64,000 nt of DNA from Oscillospiraceae bacterium (GTDB lineage: Bacteria; Bacillota; Clostridia; Oscillospirales; Acutalibacteraceae). A program made the translations under genes and the position numbers. The notes under the pieces are model-generated. The model did no database searches. It saw only the letters and a program-made list of their open reading frames with translations, and was not told the origin of the DNA. This document shows, piece by piece, positions 1-9,600 of the stretch (the first letter of the stretch is position 1; every line of letters starts with the position of its first letter). The stretch is from positions 1 to 64,000 of the forward strand of contig CADABX010000009.1 of the NCBI GenBank assembly GCA_902786285.1, read 5' to 3'.

Positions 1-70
1 TCCTTTGCCGGAAAGATACTATTATGATATAACGAATTTGCCGGTTTGTCAATTTACATGCGCAAAACTT

Positions 71-3000
71 TTACTGCGCCACACAGGCCGCAAGGGTGAT
101 ATTGCTGCCGCAAAGCAGCCGGCAGGTGACCTCCAGATCGCTTTTGCCGTTCGCGTCGACGGTAACTTCCCGGTAGTAGTTGCCGCCGAGATCGCCGAAC
201 GAAACGGTCTGCACATTGCCGCTGCGGTCGCGCACGGTCAGCGAGGCGGCCGACCGGAACCCGCCGACATACAAACGGAACGTCTCTTTGCCGGACGTGT
301 GCAGCGACGCGGTAAAGCTGCGGTTCGACACCAGTCCGCAGGTGGTGGAGCCGGTGTCCGGCTCGTCGCCGTCCTGCCAGTGGATGCGGTAGTTGTCGTC
401 AAAGAGATTGCGCTCGCCCTGCACCTGCACATCGCCGATGCTGCCGTCGCCGCCCTGCTTGCGCACCTGCTCAAAATTCCCGTTGACGGCGTAAAGGGCA
501 AAGTCGCGGACAGAACCGTCGACGGCGAACGCGGCGTTCTCTTTTTGCAGCTTGCGCACGGAAAGCGAGAAATCCGCTTCGCTGCGGTCGTAATCGCTGT
601 TGACGCCGTCCGCCGGCGCCTGTGCAAAGGTGAAGGTCAGTTCGCTCTTTTCGCTGACCGGTGCTGCAAAGGAGATTTCATAGACGTCCGCGTCCCGCGC
701 GCCGCCGAGAATGGCAAGCGGCGCGGCGGTTTTGTCCTGTTTCACGGTTGCCCATGTGACGGCGGTTCCATTCAGCGCCGCGGCGGTCAGCGCGCCCCAG
801 CCTTTGCGGGCGTGGATCCGCACGGTATAGCTGCGTTCCCCGAAGGCGCGGCTGCCGGTGAAGCTGCCGCGTGCCGGATGGATGGTCAGCGTCTGGGTTT
901 TGCTGCCGGACAGTGTGATATTCGTGGTGCGGCAGGCGCCGTCTTTGTAGGCAACGGTGGACACGTCGTCCTCATACAGATCGGTGTTGCCTGCGCTGTC
1001 CGCGCCCGGAAAAACGTCGAGCGTCAGATGACGCCAGTCCTTTTCGCTTGTGTTTTTCATATTGTCCGCCAGCGGCAAAACGCTGCCCATGCGTACAAAC
1101 AGCGGCGACGTTTCAAGACTGTGCGACACGGTGATCGTTTGCGGGCCGCTATAGGTTTCGCCCGTCCAGACGTCCATCCAGGCGCCGTCGGGCAAAAAGA
1201 CGTCGCGCGACACGTCGCCCGTTGTAAAGGCGGACACAAAGATATGCGCGTGGTTGTTGCCGTCGCAATATTCGATTTTGATGCTGTGGGTGGAGTTGGC
1301 CGGCAGGAAATCGGTTGAAAAATAGGTGTTGAACGTGTCCCAGCCGTCGACGACCTTTTCGCCGTCAATCCAGATGCGCACACCGTCGTCGGCGTAGGCG
1401 GTCAGATACAGCGGCTTTGCGCCGACGGTCAGCTCTCCCGTCCAGCGCACCGAAAAATAATCGGACACGGAAAGCCCCTGCGGCGCGTTGTAGACCCAGT
1501 CGAACCAGACCTGCGCGTCCTGTTTCACAACCTCCGGCTCGCCCGAAAATGTGTCGTTGGCGAAGTATTCTCCCTTGAGTCCGGGCTTGCCGCCGCTGGT
1601 AAAGGTGTAATCCGTGGCGTGCGGGTTGCTTTCGCTCAGCGGCGCGACCAGCAGATCGCTGCCCAGCAGATATTCGTCGTTGCGGTCGGCTTCGCTGTAT
1701 TGCGGATAGGCGATGTCGAGCCGGCGCAGCAGCGGCAGCCCGGTTTCATAGTTTTCGTGTGCCAGCGCGTAATAGACCGGCAGCAGCCGGTAGCGCAGGT
1801 CGGCATAGGTATGCGTCACCTGCGCGGCAGTGTCGCCGAACAGCCACGGCATACGGGCATACGGCTTTGTGCAATGCACGCGCATGATGGGCGACAGCGC
1901 GCCGTATTGGATCCAGCGCACATACATGTCGTCCGTGACGGTGCCGGTGTGGCCGCCGAGATCGGAGCTGGTATACGGCAGCCCGACTTCGCTGCCGAGC
2001 AGCACCATGTTTTCGATCTCCTGCCGCAACGCGTCGCCCGAGGTGCCGATATCGCCGGTCCACTGCAGCGCGTAGCGGTGGGCGGCAAGCGCGCTTGGGT
2101 ATTCCAGTGTGCCGTTGCCGACGCCGTCCACATTCGCCATGATGATCGGCCGCCGGGCGCTTTCGCCGCATTTGGCAGCGTCTTCATAATATTGCTTTGT
2201 GGTCCAGTGATAGGCGTACATGCCCGTGGTATAGATGGAAAGATCCTCGTGGATGGGCTTGAGACTGGTCCACCAGTTGCGGTCGTACCACCAGTAGTCG
2301 AGCCCTTTTTTGAGAATCTTTGTCAGATTTTCCGTGCGGTAATACATCTCGAACGGATCGAGCAGATTTTCGCTGCCGCGCGTCGGCTCCGGATGGTCGT
2401 TGAATACAAGCGACACACCCTTGTCGTGCGCCTTTTTGGCAAACAGCTCAAACGTCGGAAACAGCATACGGTTGATATTGTAGCCCGTGCCGCCGGTGGA
2501 AATGCGCCAGTCGGTGTCGATCACCAGCACATCCAGCGGATAGCCGCGGTCATAGTAATCGTTGATTTGCCGCCAGGCGCTTTGCTGGTTATATTCGTAG
2601 TAGCGCGAATCCCAGTAGCCCAGCAGACTGAGCGGCAGCATCTCAGTTTTGCCCGTCAGATCGGTGAAATCCTGCGTGAAGGTTTTGTAACTGCCGCCGG
2701 GCAAAAAGACAAACACATCCTGCGCGTCGTTTTTGAGATCCCAGCCGTTATTTTCATACAGATTTCTCGCCGGCGTATAACCGTCTTCGGACGGAATGAC
2801 CCGCGGCGTGTCGGTGAACGACCAGCTTTGCAGCGCATCGGACGGCGACGGCAGATAGACGTTGTTTGTTGTGTCCGTTTCAAACTGCCACACCGTTTTG
2901 CCCTGCCTGTCGGTGATCCGGCAGCCGTCGACCGATTGCGCGCCGAGCGGCACAAAGACTGAATAGCGCTCGGTTTCAATCACCCGGCAGCCGTTTTCGG

Positions 3001-3262
3001 TGCGGTCGGCAAACGCAATATCGCTCCAGCCCGTCCGCTTTTCAACCGTGAACGACGGACGGTTTTCAAATCCGCGCGGCCCTTTGACCTCCAGGCGCAC
3101 CAGACTGTCGCGCAGCAGCTCCACCCGCACATCACCTTCGATGACGCAGGCGGGCAGATCATTTTCATAATCTGCGGGATCGTACGGAACCGTCTTCTGC
3201 TGACCGAGCGCACCGGTCAGCATCGACAGCACAAGCCAGAACAGACTGATGAGTTTCAGCAT
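71..3262 (-). CDS. secreted glycoside hydrolase family 31 enzyme with PA14 domain
   Basis: Probable secreted alpha-glucosidase/alpha-xylosidase type GH31 enzyme, about 1063 residues. A hydrophobic N-terminus (LISLFWLVLSMLTGALG) is a signal peptide, followed by the GH31 N-terminal beta domain. The catalytic barrel shows DVLVIDTDWR, the YWWYDRNWW strand where the family nucleophile sits, WTGDI (usual acid/base region) and SDLGGHTG. A PA14 domain (roughly residues 555-690, from GLKGEYFAND to HIFVSAF) follows the barrel, and C-terminal beta domains end the protein. Three in-frame ATGs lie at 3271, 3268 and 3262; AAGGAG touches the first, so 3262, about nine bases away, is the likely start. Monocistronic, with its own promoter. 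The PA14 domain suggests binding of a complex glycan; exact substrate unknown. Confidence 0.9.
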   Translation of the reverse strand: MLKLISLFWLVLSMLTGALGQQKTVPYDPADYENDLPACVIEGDVRVELLRDSLVRLEVKGPRGFENRPSFTVEKRTGWSDIAFADRTENGCRVIETERYSVFVPLGAQSVDGCRITDRQGKTVWQFETDTTNNVYLPSPSDALQSWSFTDTPRVIPSEDGYTPARNLYENNGWDLKNDAQDVFVFLPGGSYKTFTQDFTDLTGKTEMLPLSLLGYWDSRYYEYNQQSAWRQINDYYDRGYPLDVLVIDTDWRISTGGTGYNINRMLFPTFELFAKKAHDKGVSLVFNDHPEPTRGSENLLDPFEMYYRTENLTKILKKGLDYWWYDRNWWTSLKPIHEDLSIYTTGMYAYHWTTKQYYEDAAKCGESARRPIIMANVDGVGNGTLEYPSALAAHRYALQWTGDIGTSGDALRQEIENMVLLGSEVGLPYTSSDLGGHTGTVTDDMYVRWIQYGALSPIMRVHCTKPYARMPWLFGDTAAQVTHTYADLRYRLLPVYYALAHENYETGLPLLRRLDIAYPQYSEADRNDEYLLGSDLLVAPLSESNPHATDYTFTSGGKPGLKGEYFANDTFSGEPEVVKQDAQVWFDWVYNAPQGLSVSDYFSVRWTGELTVGAKPLYLTAYADDGVRIWIDGEKVVDGWDTFNTYFSTDFLPANSTHSIKIEYCDGNNHAHIFVSAFTTGDVSRDVFLPDGAWMDVWTGETYSGPQTITVSHSLETSPLFVRMGSVLPLADNMKNTSEKDWRHLTLDVFPGADSAGNTDLYEDDVSTVAYKDGACRTTNITLSGSKTQTLTIHPARGSFTGSRAFGERSYTVRIHARKGWGALTAAALNGTAVTWATVKQDKTAAPLAILGGARDADVYEISFAAPVSEKSELTFTFAQAPADGVNSDYDRSEADFSLSVRKLQKENAAFAVDGSVRDFALYAVNGNFEQVRKQGGDGSIGDVQVQGERNLFDDNYRIHWQDGDEPDTGSTTCGLVSNRSFTASLHTSGKETFRLYVGGFRSAASLTVRDRSGNVQTVSFGDLGGNYYREVTVDANGKSDLEVTCRLLCGSNITLAACVAQ

Positions 3263-3289
3263 TGCCATCATCTCCTTCTTTATAGTATC

Positions 3290-3318
3290 AGTTTACATCA
3301 GGCGCGGCCTGTTGTCAA
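3290..3318 (-). promoter_or_regulatory. promoter of the GH31 gene
   Basis: On the minus strand TTGACA (3318-3313) is followed after 17 bases by TAAACT (3295-3290). The start codon is about 28 bases downstream. It closely resembles the promoter of the minus-strand gene at 15622-16518 (TTGACAACAG at the -35, TAAACT at the -10). Confidence 0.55.
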
Positions 3319-3471
3319 TGCGTACAAAAAAATCCGTTTTCAAGCCGCTTTCTTTGTCTGCTTTTTGAATGTTAAAATTTGAACAAGGTTTATTAACAAA
3401 AGGTTAATCTGTAAATCTCTTTTATTTTCTAAAACAGAAAAATAAATCAAAAATTTTGTATTATGATTGGG

Positions 3472-3477
3472 TATACT
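3472..3477 (+). promoter_or_regulatory. -10 element upstream of the acyltransferase/ACP pair
   Basis: TATACT lies in a very AT-rich stretch (3360-3470) about 58 bases before the start at 3535. No good -35 is seen at the right distance, so this is a weak call; the AT-rich run may act as an UP element. Confidence 0.35.
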
Positions 3478-3534
3478 ATGACTTGAAGCAGAGTTTTCGT
3501 TGAAAAGAACGAATTCCGTTGGAGGATGTATCAT

Positions 3535-4854
3535 ATGAGCATGGGACACGGACGTTATACCCGAGGCGGTCCGCCCGCAAAAAAGAAATTCGATCTGACC
3601 AAGCCCGCCACGGCGCAGGACAACTTTGTTGCACCGCTGATCTACGGGTTTTCCACGGTGCGCCGCTGGATCCATAACGGCAAGGTCACCAAAACCGGCA
3701 TGGAGGGCATCAAGCCGCCGTATATCCTGATCTGCAACCACAACGCGTTTTACGATTTCTATGTGATGAGCAGCATCCAGTATCCGCACAAGGGCGTCTA
3801 TCCCGCGGCGGTGGATGACTATATCGGCCGTGAATACTTTTTGCGCAAGTTCGGCGGTGTGCCCAAGCGCAAATACACGGCGGACATCGGTCTGCTGCGC
3901 ACCTGCCGCAAGGCGATCCAGGACGGTCTGGTGTTCGGCATCTACGCCGAAGCGCGCTATTCGCTGTGCGGCGTCACGGAAGTGATTCCCGACGCGATCG
4001 GCCAGCTTTGCAAGCACATGAAGGTGCCCGTGGTCACTTTGACCTGCCGCGGCCACCACATCTACGACCCGTTCTGGGGCGACCACTCCATCGTGCGCAA
4101 GCTGCAGGTGCGGCCCGTGGAGGCGGAGCTGACGCTGGCGTTTACACCCGAACAGCTCGAGGAAGCAACGCTGGATGAGGTCAACGAAAAAATCCGCAAG
4201 CTGATCTATAACGACGATTTCCGCTGGCAGTATGACCGCCATGTGCGCGTCAGCTACCCGAAGCGCGCCGAGGGGCTCAACAAGGTGCTCTATCAGTGTC
4301 CGCACTGTATGACGGAATACAAGATGCGCAGCAAGGGCGACAAGATCTATTGCGAAAACTGCGGCAAGAGCTGGACGCTTACGGAATACGGCCAGCTCCA
4401 GGCCAACAGCGGCGAAACCGAGTTTCGCTATCCCACCGACTGGTATCTGTGGGAGCGCGAACAGGTGAAAAAAGAAGTGCTCGCCGGCACCTACCGCTTT
4501 GAAAGCCAGGTCGACGTCAACGATCTGCCGAACTCCCGCGGCTTTGTCCACATGGGACGCGGCACGCTGATCCACGATATGGACGGCTTCCACCTCAAGG
4601 GCATCCGCGAATACGACGGCGAACCGTTCTCGATGGAGATCCCGGCCGCCGGCCAGTACGCCGCCCATGTGGAATACAGCTACCGCTTCGGCAAGAAGCG
4701 CGATTGCATCGATCTGAACACGATCGACGACACCTGGTACGTCTTTCCCGAACGGTGCGAATTTTCCGTCACGAAGATCTCGCTTGCCGTGGAAGAAATA
4801 TACAACGAGATCTGGCGCAGACGCCATGCCGAGAAACAAAATTCGAAGGAGTAA
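3535..4854 (+). CDS. PlsC-type acyltransferase with C-terminal zinc ribbon
   Basis: Membrane-associated 1-acylglycerol-3-phosphate-type acyltransferase, 439 residues. The HX4D catalytic motif appears as NHNAFYD near residue 80, and FGIYAEARYS stands where the family has FPEGTRS. After the acyltransferase domain comes a four-cysteine zinc ribbon (CPHCMTEY ... CENCGKSW), then a C-terminal beta-rich part with no domain I recognise. The first ATG (3526) abuts GGAGG, so the ATG at 3535, nine bases downstream, is chosen. The next gene, five bases after the stop, encodes an acyl carrier protein, so this enzyme may take acyl-ACP as donor. The zinc ribbon is not part of standard PlsC and suggests a lineage-specific lipid acyltransferase. 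Confidence 0.85.
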   Translation: MSMGHGRYTRGGPPAKKKFDLTKPATAQDNFVAPLIYGFSTVRRWIHNGKVTKTGMEGIKPPYILICNHNAFYDFYVMSSIQYPHKGVYPAAVDDYIGREYFLRKFGGVPKRKYTADIGLLRTCRKAIQDGLVFGIYAEARYSLCGVTEVIPDAIGQLCKHMKVPVVTLTCRGHHIYDPFWGDHSIVRKLQVRPVEAELTLAFTPEQLEEATLDEVNEKIRKLIYNDDFRWQYDRHVRVSYPKRAEGLNKVLYQCPHCMTEYKMRSKGDKIYCENCGKSWTLTEYGQLQANSGETEFRYPTDWYLWEREQVKKEVLAGTYRFESQVDVNDLPNSRGFVHMGRGTLIHDMDGFHLKGIREYDGEPFSMEIPAAGQYAAHVEYSYRFGKKRDCIDLNTIDDTWYVFPERCEFSVTKISLAVEEIYNEIWRRRHAEKQNSKE

Positions 4855-4858
4855 GAGA

Positions 4859-5092
4859 ATGGATATTCAAGCAAAATTACTGGAAATTTTAAGTGACTAT
4901 ACCGACGGCCGCATCACCAGCGCCAAGGCAGACGACGTGTTGACCTCCGATTTCGGCCTCAACTCGTTTGAGCTGTTCGACCTCGTTTGTATCGTGGAAG
5001 AGACGTTCGACATCTCCATCCCGGACCGCAAGCTGCCGGAGCTGATCACGGTCGGCGACTTTGTGAAGTATCTGGAAGAAGAGGTCAAATAA
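4859..5092 (+). CDS. acyl carrier protein
   Basis: A 77-residue acyl carrier protein. The 4'-phosphopantetheine site is the Ser in DFGLNSFEL (residue 36), where the usual DSL is NSF. The four-helix ACP pattern continues to the end (ISIPDRKLPELITVGDFVKYL). GAAGGAG lies eight bases before the ATG, inside the end of the acyltransferase gene, so the two are translated as one operon. Because it is isolated from fab genes and differs at the DSL motif, it is more likely a dedicated carrier for the neighbouring acyltransferase than the fatty-acid-synthesis AcpP. That role is inference. Confidence 0.88.
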   Translation: MDIQAKLLEILSDYTDGRITSAKADDVLTSDFGLNSFELFDLVCIVEETFDISIPDRKLPELITVGDFVKYLEEEVK

Positions 5093-5197
5093 AGATAGCA
5101 AGAAACAAGAAAGCAAGAAACAAGAAGGGGCTGCCTGATGCAGCCCCTTGTTTTTATAATCGTCCGTTCTTCCGGCTATCTTGCCCTCTTGTCATCT
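5093..5197. repeat. inverted 'word' tract around a terminator (AAGCAAGA type)
   Basis: Directly after the ACP stop codon the sequence repeats variants of AGCAAGAAACAAG up to 5124. On the other side of the terminator, 5171-5195 reads as the inverse (complement GACAAGAGGGCAAGATAGCC) and runs into the stop codon of the convergent gene. The tract is therefore a degenerate inverted repeat whose outer ends are the two stop codons. A relative of the same word family occurs at 54257-54296. Confidence 0.6.
5125..5156 (+). terminator. intrinsic terminator after the ACP gene
   Basis: AAGGGGCTGC and GCAGCCCCTT form a 10-bp stem with loop CTGAT, followed by TTGTTTTT. It ends the acyltransferase-ACP operon, which converges on the metallophosphoesterase gene. 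Confidence 0.85.
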
Positions 5198-6181
5198 CAA
5201 TTCGATCTCCACATCAAACGTCTTTGACCAGTTGGACAAAAAATAGTTGCGTCCCTTAAATTCCACCTTATTGTCAAACACGTACATCACAATCCCTTCG
5301 CCCAGCACACTGGTGCCGCCCTCGAGAAACGTGCCGTATTCATAGCAGGGCAGGTTGATGCTTGTGATATGCTCGCCCACCTGCTCGATCGTGGCAAAGC
5401 CTTCGGGGTCGGTCGTCGCGTCGAGCGTCAGCGGATGGTGCCGGTGGCCGCTGATGAGGAAAATGTTTTCATATTGATCGAGGATGCTTTGCATACGCGT
5501 GCTGATTTCGTTCGATTCAAACCCTTCGCCGTGCTCGTTGTTGCCAACGGCGTGGGTGTAGTTGAGCGGCTGATGGTTGACCACAAAGATCGGCTTGCCC
5601 GGGTGGGTGTCGGCGGCTTCTTTGAGCGCGGTTTCCAGCCAGTCGAGTTGAGCGCTAGAAAGGGTGGCGCCGGTGGTGTCGGCTTCGGAGCCGAGCACCA
5701 GAAACGGATAGCCGCCGATGTCGCGCGACGCGTAGACCTCGCTGAAATCGGTGCCCATGATGGCGTTGGAATACTGCAAATAGGTCTTTTTGGCTTCGTT
5801 ATACGAACGCTCGTCGCCGTAGGACGCCCACGAGTCGTGGTTGCCCATGGCGAGCACGACGTCGTTGACCTTCAGATTTTTGTCGAGGATCTCCTGAAAC
5901 GCGCCCCAGTTGTCGGCGTTGCCGTTGTCGGTGCAGTCGCCGGCCACCAGCAGCACGTCGGGCTTCACATGGCGCGACACATCGCGCACACCGGGCACAA
6001 ACACCATTTTGCGATAGAACACATCGCCCACATGTGTGTCGCTCATGAGGGCGACGGTCAGACGGACATCGGGATCTTTTTTGATGCAAAGGTTGTTGCC
6101 GAAGCTCAGCGACGTGAGGGCGAGGATGATCGCCGTGAAAAACGCGCCGGCCTTTTTGAGAATCTCGCGGAATGCTTCCAT
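5192..6181 (-). CDS. calcineurin-like metallophosphoesterase, membrane-anchored or secreted
   Basis: A 329-residue calcineurin-type phosphoesterase. The N-terminus has a hydrophobic segment (GAFFTAIILALTSLSFG) that acts as signal or anchor. Metal-binding motifs follow in order: MSDTHVGD (DxH), VAGDCTDNG (GDxxD), MGNHDSW (GNHD), VVNHQPLNY and SGHRHHP (GHxH). The complete ligand set argues for an active two-metal enzyme facing outside the cytoplasm. The ATG at 6181 has GGAGG seven bases upstream and is preferred over longer in-frame extensions. It is transcribed alone from its own promoter. The substrate cannot be told from the sequence. Confidence 0.87.
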   Translation of the reverse strand: MEAFREILKKAGAFFTAIILALTSLSFGNNLCIKKDPDVRLTVALMSDTHVGDVFYRKMVFVPGVRDVSRHVKPDVLLVAGDCTDNGNADNWGAFQEILDKNLKVNDVVLAMGNHDSWASYGDERSYNEAKKTYLQYSNAIMGTDFSEVYASRDIGGYPFLVLGSEADTTGATLSSAQLDWLETALKEAADTHPGKPIFVVNHQPLNYTHAVGNNEHGEGFESNEISTRMQSILDQYENIFLISGHRHHPLTLDATTDPEGFATIEQVGEHITSINLPCYEYGTFLEGGTSVLGEGIVMYVFDNKVEFKGRNYFLSNWSKTFDVEIELR

Positions 6182-6214
6182 AATGATACCTCCGATTGCT
6201 TGAAATACAGTTGT

Positions 6215-6244
6215 ATTATAGCAAGGCGGCGGGCGAAAAGTCAA
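6215..6244 (-). promoter_or_regulatory. promoter of the metallophosphoesterase gene
   Basis: Minus strand: TTGACT (6244-6239), 18-base spacer, TATAAT (6220-6215), 34 bases before the start codon. Confidence 0.7.
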
Positions 6245-6510
6245 GAGGGGAGAAGAAGGGACAAGGGACAAGCGACCAGCGACCAGGGACAAGGGACTAA
6301 GGGGTTAAGGGACGAAGGGAATGAAGCGTGAAGAATTAAAAATAAAAACTGAAAAGGCTGCATGGTTCCCGTGGATTCCGATGTCCGCCCGCCTGTTGTG
6401 GATATCGCTTTTCCAATGGATCCTTCTTCCTTCTTAACTTTCTTTTTTATTCAAGCTATCCCTCAATCCCTCAATTCCTTAGTCCCTTGTCCCTAGTCCC
6501 TTTCTTCCAC
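6243..6510. repeat. intergenic element with inverted GGGACAAGGGAC-type ends
   Basis: The left part (6243-6320) repeats words such as GGGACAAGGGAC and GCGACCA; the right part (6450-6508) carries the inverse, TCCCTCAATCCC and TAGTCCCTTGTCCC. About 120 bases without gene or clear structure lie between. No ORF here looks real. The region separates two divergent promoters. Confidence 0.6.
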
Positions 6511-6539
6511 AATTTCTAATATTTTTCTCCCGTTATCTC

Positions 6540-6568
6540 TTTACATTGTATTCGATTCGTGATACAAT
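6540..6568 (+). promoter_or_regulatory. promoter of nifJ
   Basis: TTTACA (6540-6545), exactly 17 bases, TACAAT (6563-6568). The start codon lies about 98 bases downstream, leaving an untranslated leader of some 90 bases that ends in AGGAGGA. Confidence 0.8.
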
Positions 6569-6665
6569 ACTATAGTTAATAATCGGTCAATACGGGCTTT
6601 TATTAACAGGCAAGTGTTTTGATTCGTTTATTCATTTGCAAACATATAAAAGGAGGACAATCCAA

Positions 6666-9600
6666 ATGGCAAGAAAAATGAAGACCATGGACGGTAACAA
6701 CGCTGCTGCGTACGTATCCTATGCGTTCACGGAAGTCGCCGGTATCTACCCGATCACCCCGTCCAGCCCGATGGCAGACTACGTTGACCAGTGGTCCGCA
6801 CAGGGCATGAAAAACATCTTCGGCACAACGGTGAAGGTTTCCGAAATGCAGTCGGAAGCCGGCGCGGCAGGTACGGTGCATGGCTCGCTGGCAGCGGGTG
6901 CGCTCACCACAACCTACACCGCTTCCCAGGGTTTGCTGCTGATGATCCCGAACATGTATAAAATCGCCGGTGAGCTGCTCCCGTCGGTGTTCCACGTGTC
7001 CGCGCGCTGCGTCGCGTCCCACGCGCTGAACATCTTCGGCGACCACTCCGACGTTTATGCCTGCCGTCAGACGGGCTTCGCCATGCTCGCTGAGACCAAC
7101 CCGCAGGAGGTCATGGATCTCGGCGCTGTGGCGCATCTGGCCACCATCAAGGGCCGCGTGCCGTTCATCAACTTCTTCGACGGCTTCCGCACCTCCCATG
7201 AGCTGCAGAAGATCGAAGTCTGGGACTATGAAGATCTCAAGGAAATGTGCGACATGGACGCGGTCGAAGCGTTCCGCAAGCGCGCGCTGAACCCGGAACG
7301 CCCGGTCATGCGCGGCTCCCACGAAAACGGCGACATCTTCTTCCAGCACAGAGAAGCCTGCAACAAGTACTATGACGCGATGCCGGCCATCGTGGAAGAA
7401 TACATGGGCAAAGTGAATGCGAAGCTCGGCACGAACTATCAATTGTTCAACTACTACGGCGCACCCGACGCCGAAAAGATCATCGTTGCGATGGGCTCCA
7501 TCTGCGACGTGGCGGAAGAAGTCATCGACTATCTGACCGCGAAGGGCGAAAAGGTCGGCCTTGTCAAGGTCCGTCTGTACCGTCCGTTCTCCGCAAAGCA
7601 TCTGGCTGCCGCGATCCCCGCGACTGTCAAGAAGATTGCTGTGCTCGACCGCACCAAGGAGCCGGGCTCGTTGGGTGAACCGCTTTATCTCGACGTTGTT
7701 GCCGCGCTCGAAGAAGCCGGCCGCACCGGGATCGAGATCATCGGCGGCCGCTACGGTCTTGGTTCCAAGGATACCCCGCCGGCCAGCGTGTTCGCTGTGT
7801 ATGACGAACTGAACAAGGCCGAAATGAAGAAGCACTTCACCATCGGCATCAACGACGACGTGACCCATCTTTCCCTCGAAGAGAAAGAAGCGCCGAACAC
7901 CGCTGCTGCGGGCACCATCGAGTGCAAGTTCTGGGGCCTGGGCGGCGACGGCACCGTCGGCGCCAACAAGGACTCCATCAAGATCATCGGCGACCACACC
8001 GACAAATACGTCCAGGCCTACTTCCAGTATGACTCCAAAAAGACCGGCGGTGTGACGATCTCCCACCTGCGCTTCGGCGACGCGCCGATCAAGAGCCCCT
8101 ATTACATCAACAAAGCGGACTTCGTGGCGTGCCACAACCCGTCCTATGTCGAAAAGGGCTACAAGATGGTCAACGATGTCAAACCCGGCGGCGTGTTCCT
8201 GATCAACTGCCAGTGGAGCCCGGAAGAGCTCGCTGAAAAGCTCAACGGCGAAGCCAAGCGCATCATCGCCAAGAACAACATCCAGCTCTACACCGTGAAC
8301 GCGATCGACATCGCCGCGAAGATCGGTCTGGGCAAGCGCACCAACACCGTGCTGCAGTCCGCGTTCTTCTCGCTCTCGAAGGTTCTTCCCGAAGAAGAAG
8401 CCATCGGCTATATGAAGGAAAAGGCCCAGAAGTTCATGAAGAAGGGCAAAGAGATCGTTGAAATGAACGAAAAAGCGATCGACGCCGGCGCCTCGGCCTA
8501 TGTCAAGATCGACGTGCCCGCCGATTGGGCCAACGCCGAAGACGGCGCTGCCGCTCCGAAGAGCGAAGGCGCAGAAAAGCTTGTCAAGATGGTCGACACC
8601 ATCATGAAGCCGGTCGGTCTGATGAACGGCGATTCGCTGCCCGTTTCCGCGTTTGAAGATCACGCCGACGGTACCTTCGAACAGGGCGCTTCCGCCTTTG
8701 AAAAGCGCGGCGTTGCCGTGATGGTTCCGGCATGGAACGCAGCCACCTGCGCCCAGTGCAACCAGTGCGCCTATGTCTGCCCGCACGCGACGATCCGTCC
8801 GTACTGCCTGACCGAAGAGGAAGCTGCGGGTGCACCCGAAAACGCCATCCTCGTCGACAAGAAAGCCGGCAAGGGCAAGGGCAAGTATAAATACACCCTC
8901 GCGGTCTCGCCGTTCGACTGCATGGGCTGCGGCGTTTGCGTCGGCGTCTGCCCGACCAAGTCGCTGAAGATGGTCTCCAGAGAGAGCCAGGACAGCCTGC
9001 AGCCGGTCTTCGACTACATGGTCAAGAACGTCACCGTCAAGGACGACGTGGCCGACAACACCGTGATCGGATCCCAGTACAAGACGCCGCTGCTTGAGTT
9101 CTCGGGCTCCTGCGCAGGCTGCGCCGAAACCGCGTATGCCCGCCTGATCACCCAGCTCTTCGGCGACCGTATGTATATCTCCAACGCGACCGGTTGCTCC
9201 TCCATCTGGGGCGGCCCGGCTGCAACTTCCCCGTACACCGTCAACGCACAGGGCCACGGTCCCGCATGGGCAAACTCCCTGTTTGAAGACAACGCAGAGC
9301 ACGGCTTCGGCATGATGCTCGGCCAGAACGCGATCCGCAATGCCCTCGTTGCCAAGACCCAGGAGCTCATCGCCCTCGGCTGGACCCAGCAGGCGATCAA
9401 GGACACCGGCAAGGCATGGCTCGACACGCTGACCGACGGCAACGCCAACAAGGCTGCTGCTGCCGCTTATGTGGCTGCGCTCGAAGAGAACATCGAACCG
9501 GGCTGCGACTGCAAAGCCTGCACGCTCGCCGGCGACATTCTCAAGCACAGCGAATATCTTGCCAAGAAGTCCGTCTGGATCTTCGGCGGTGACGGCTGGG

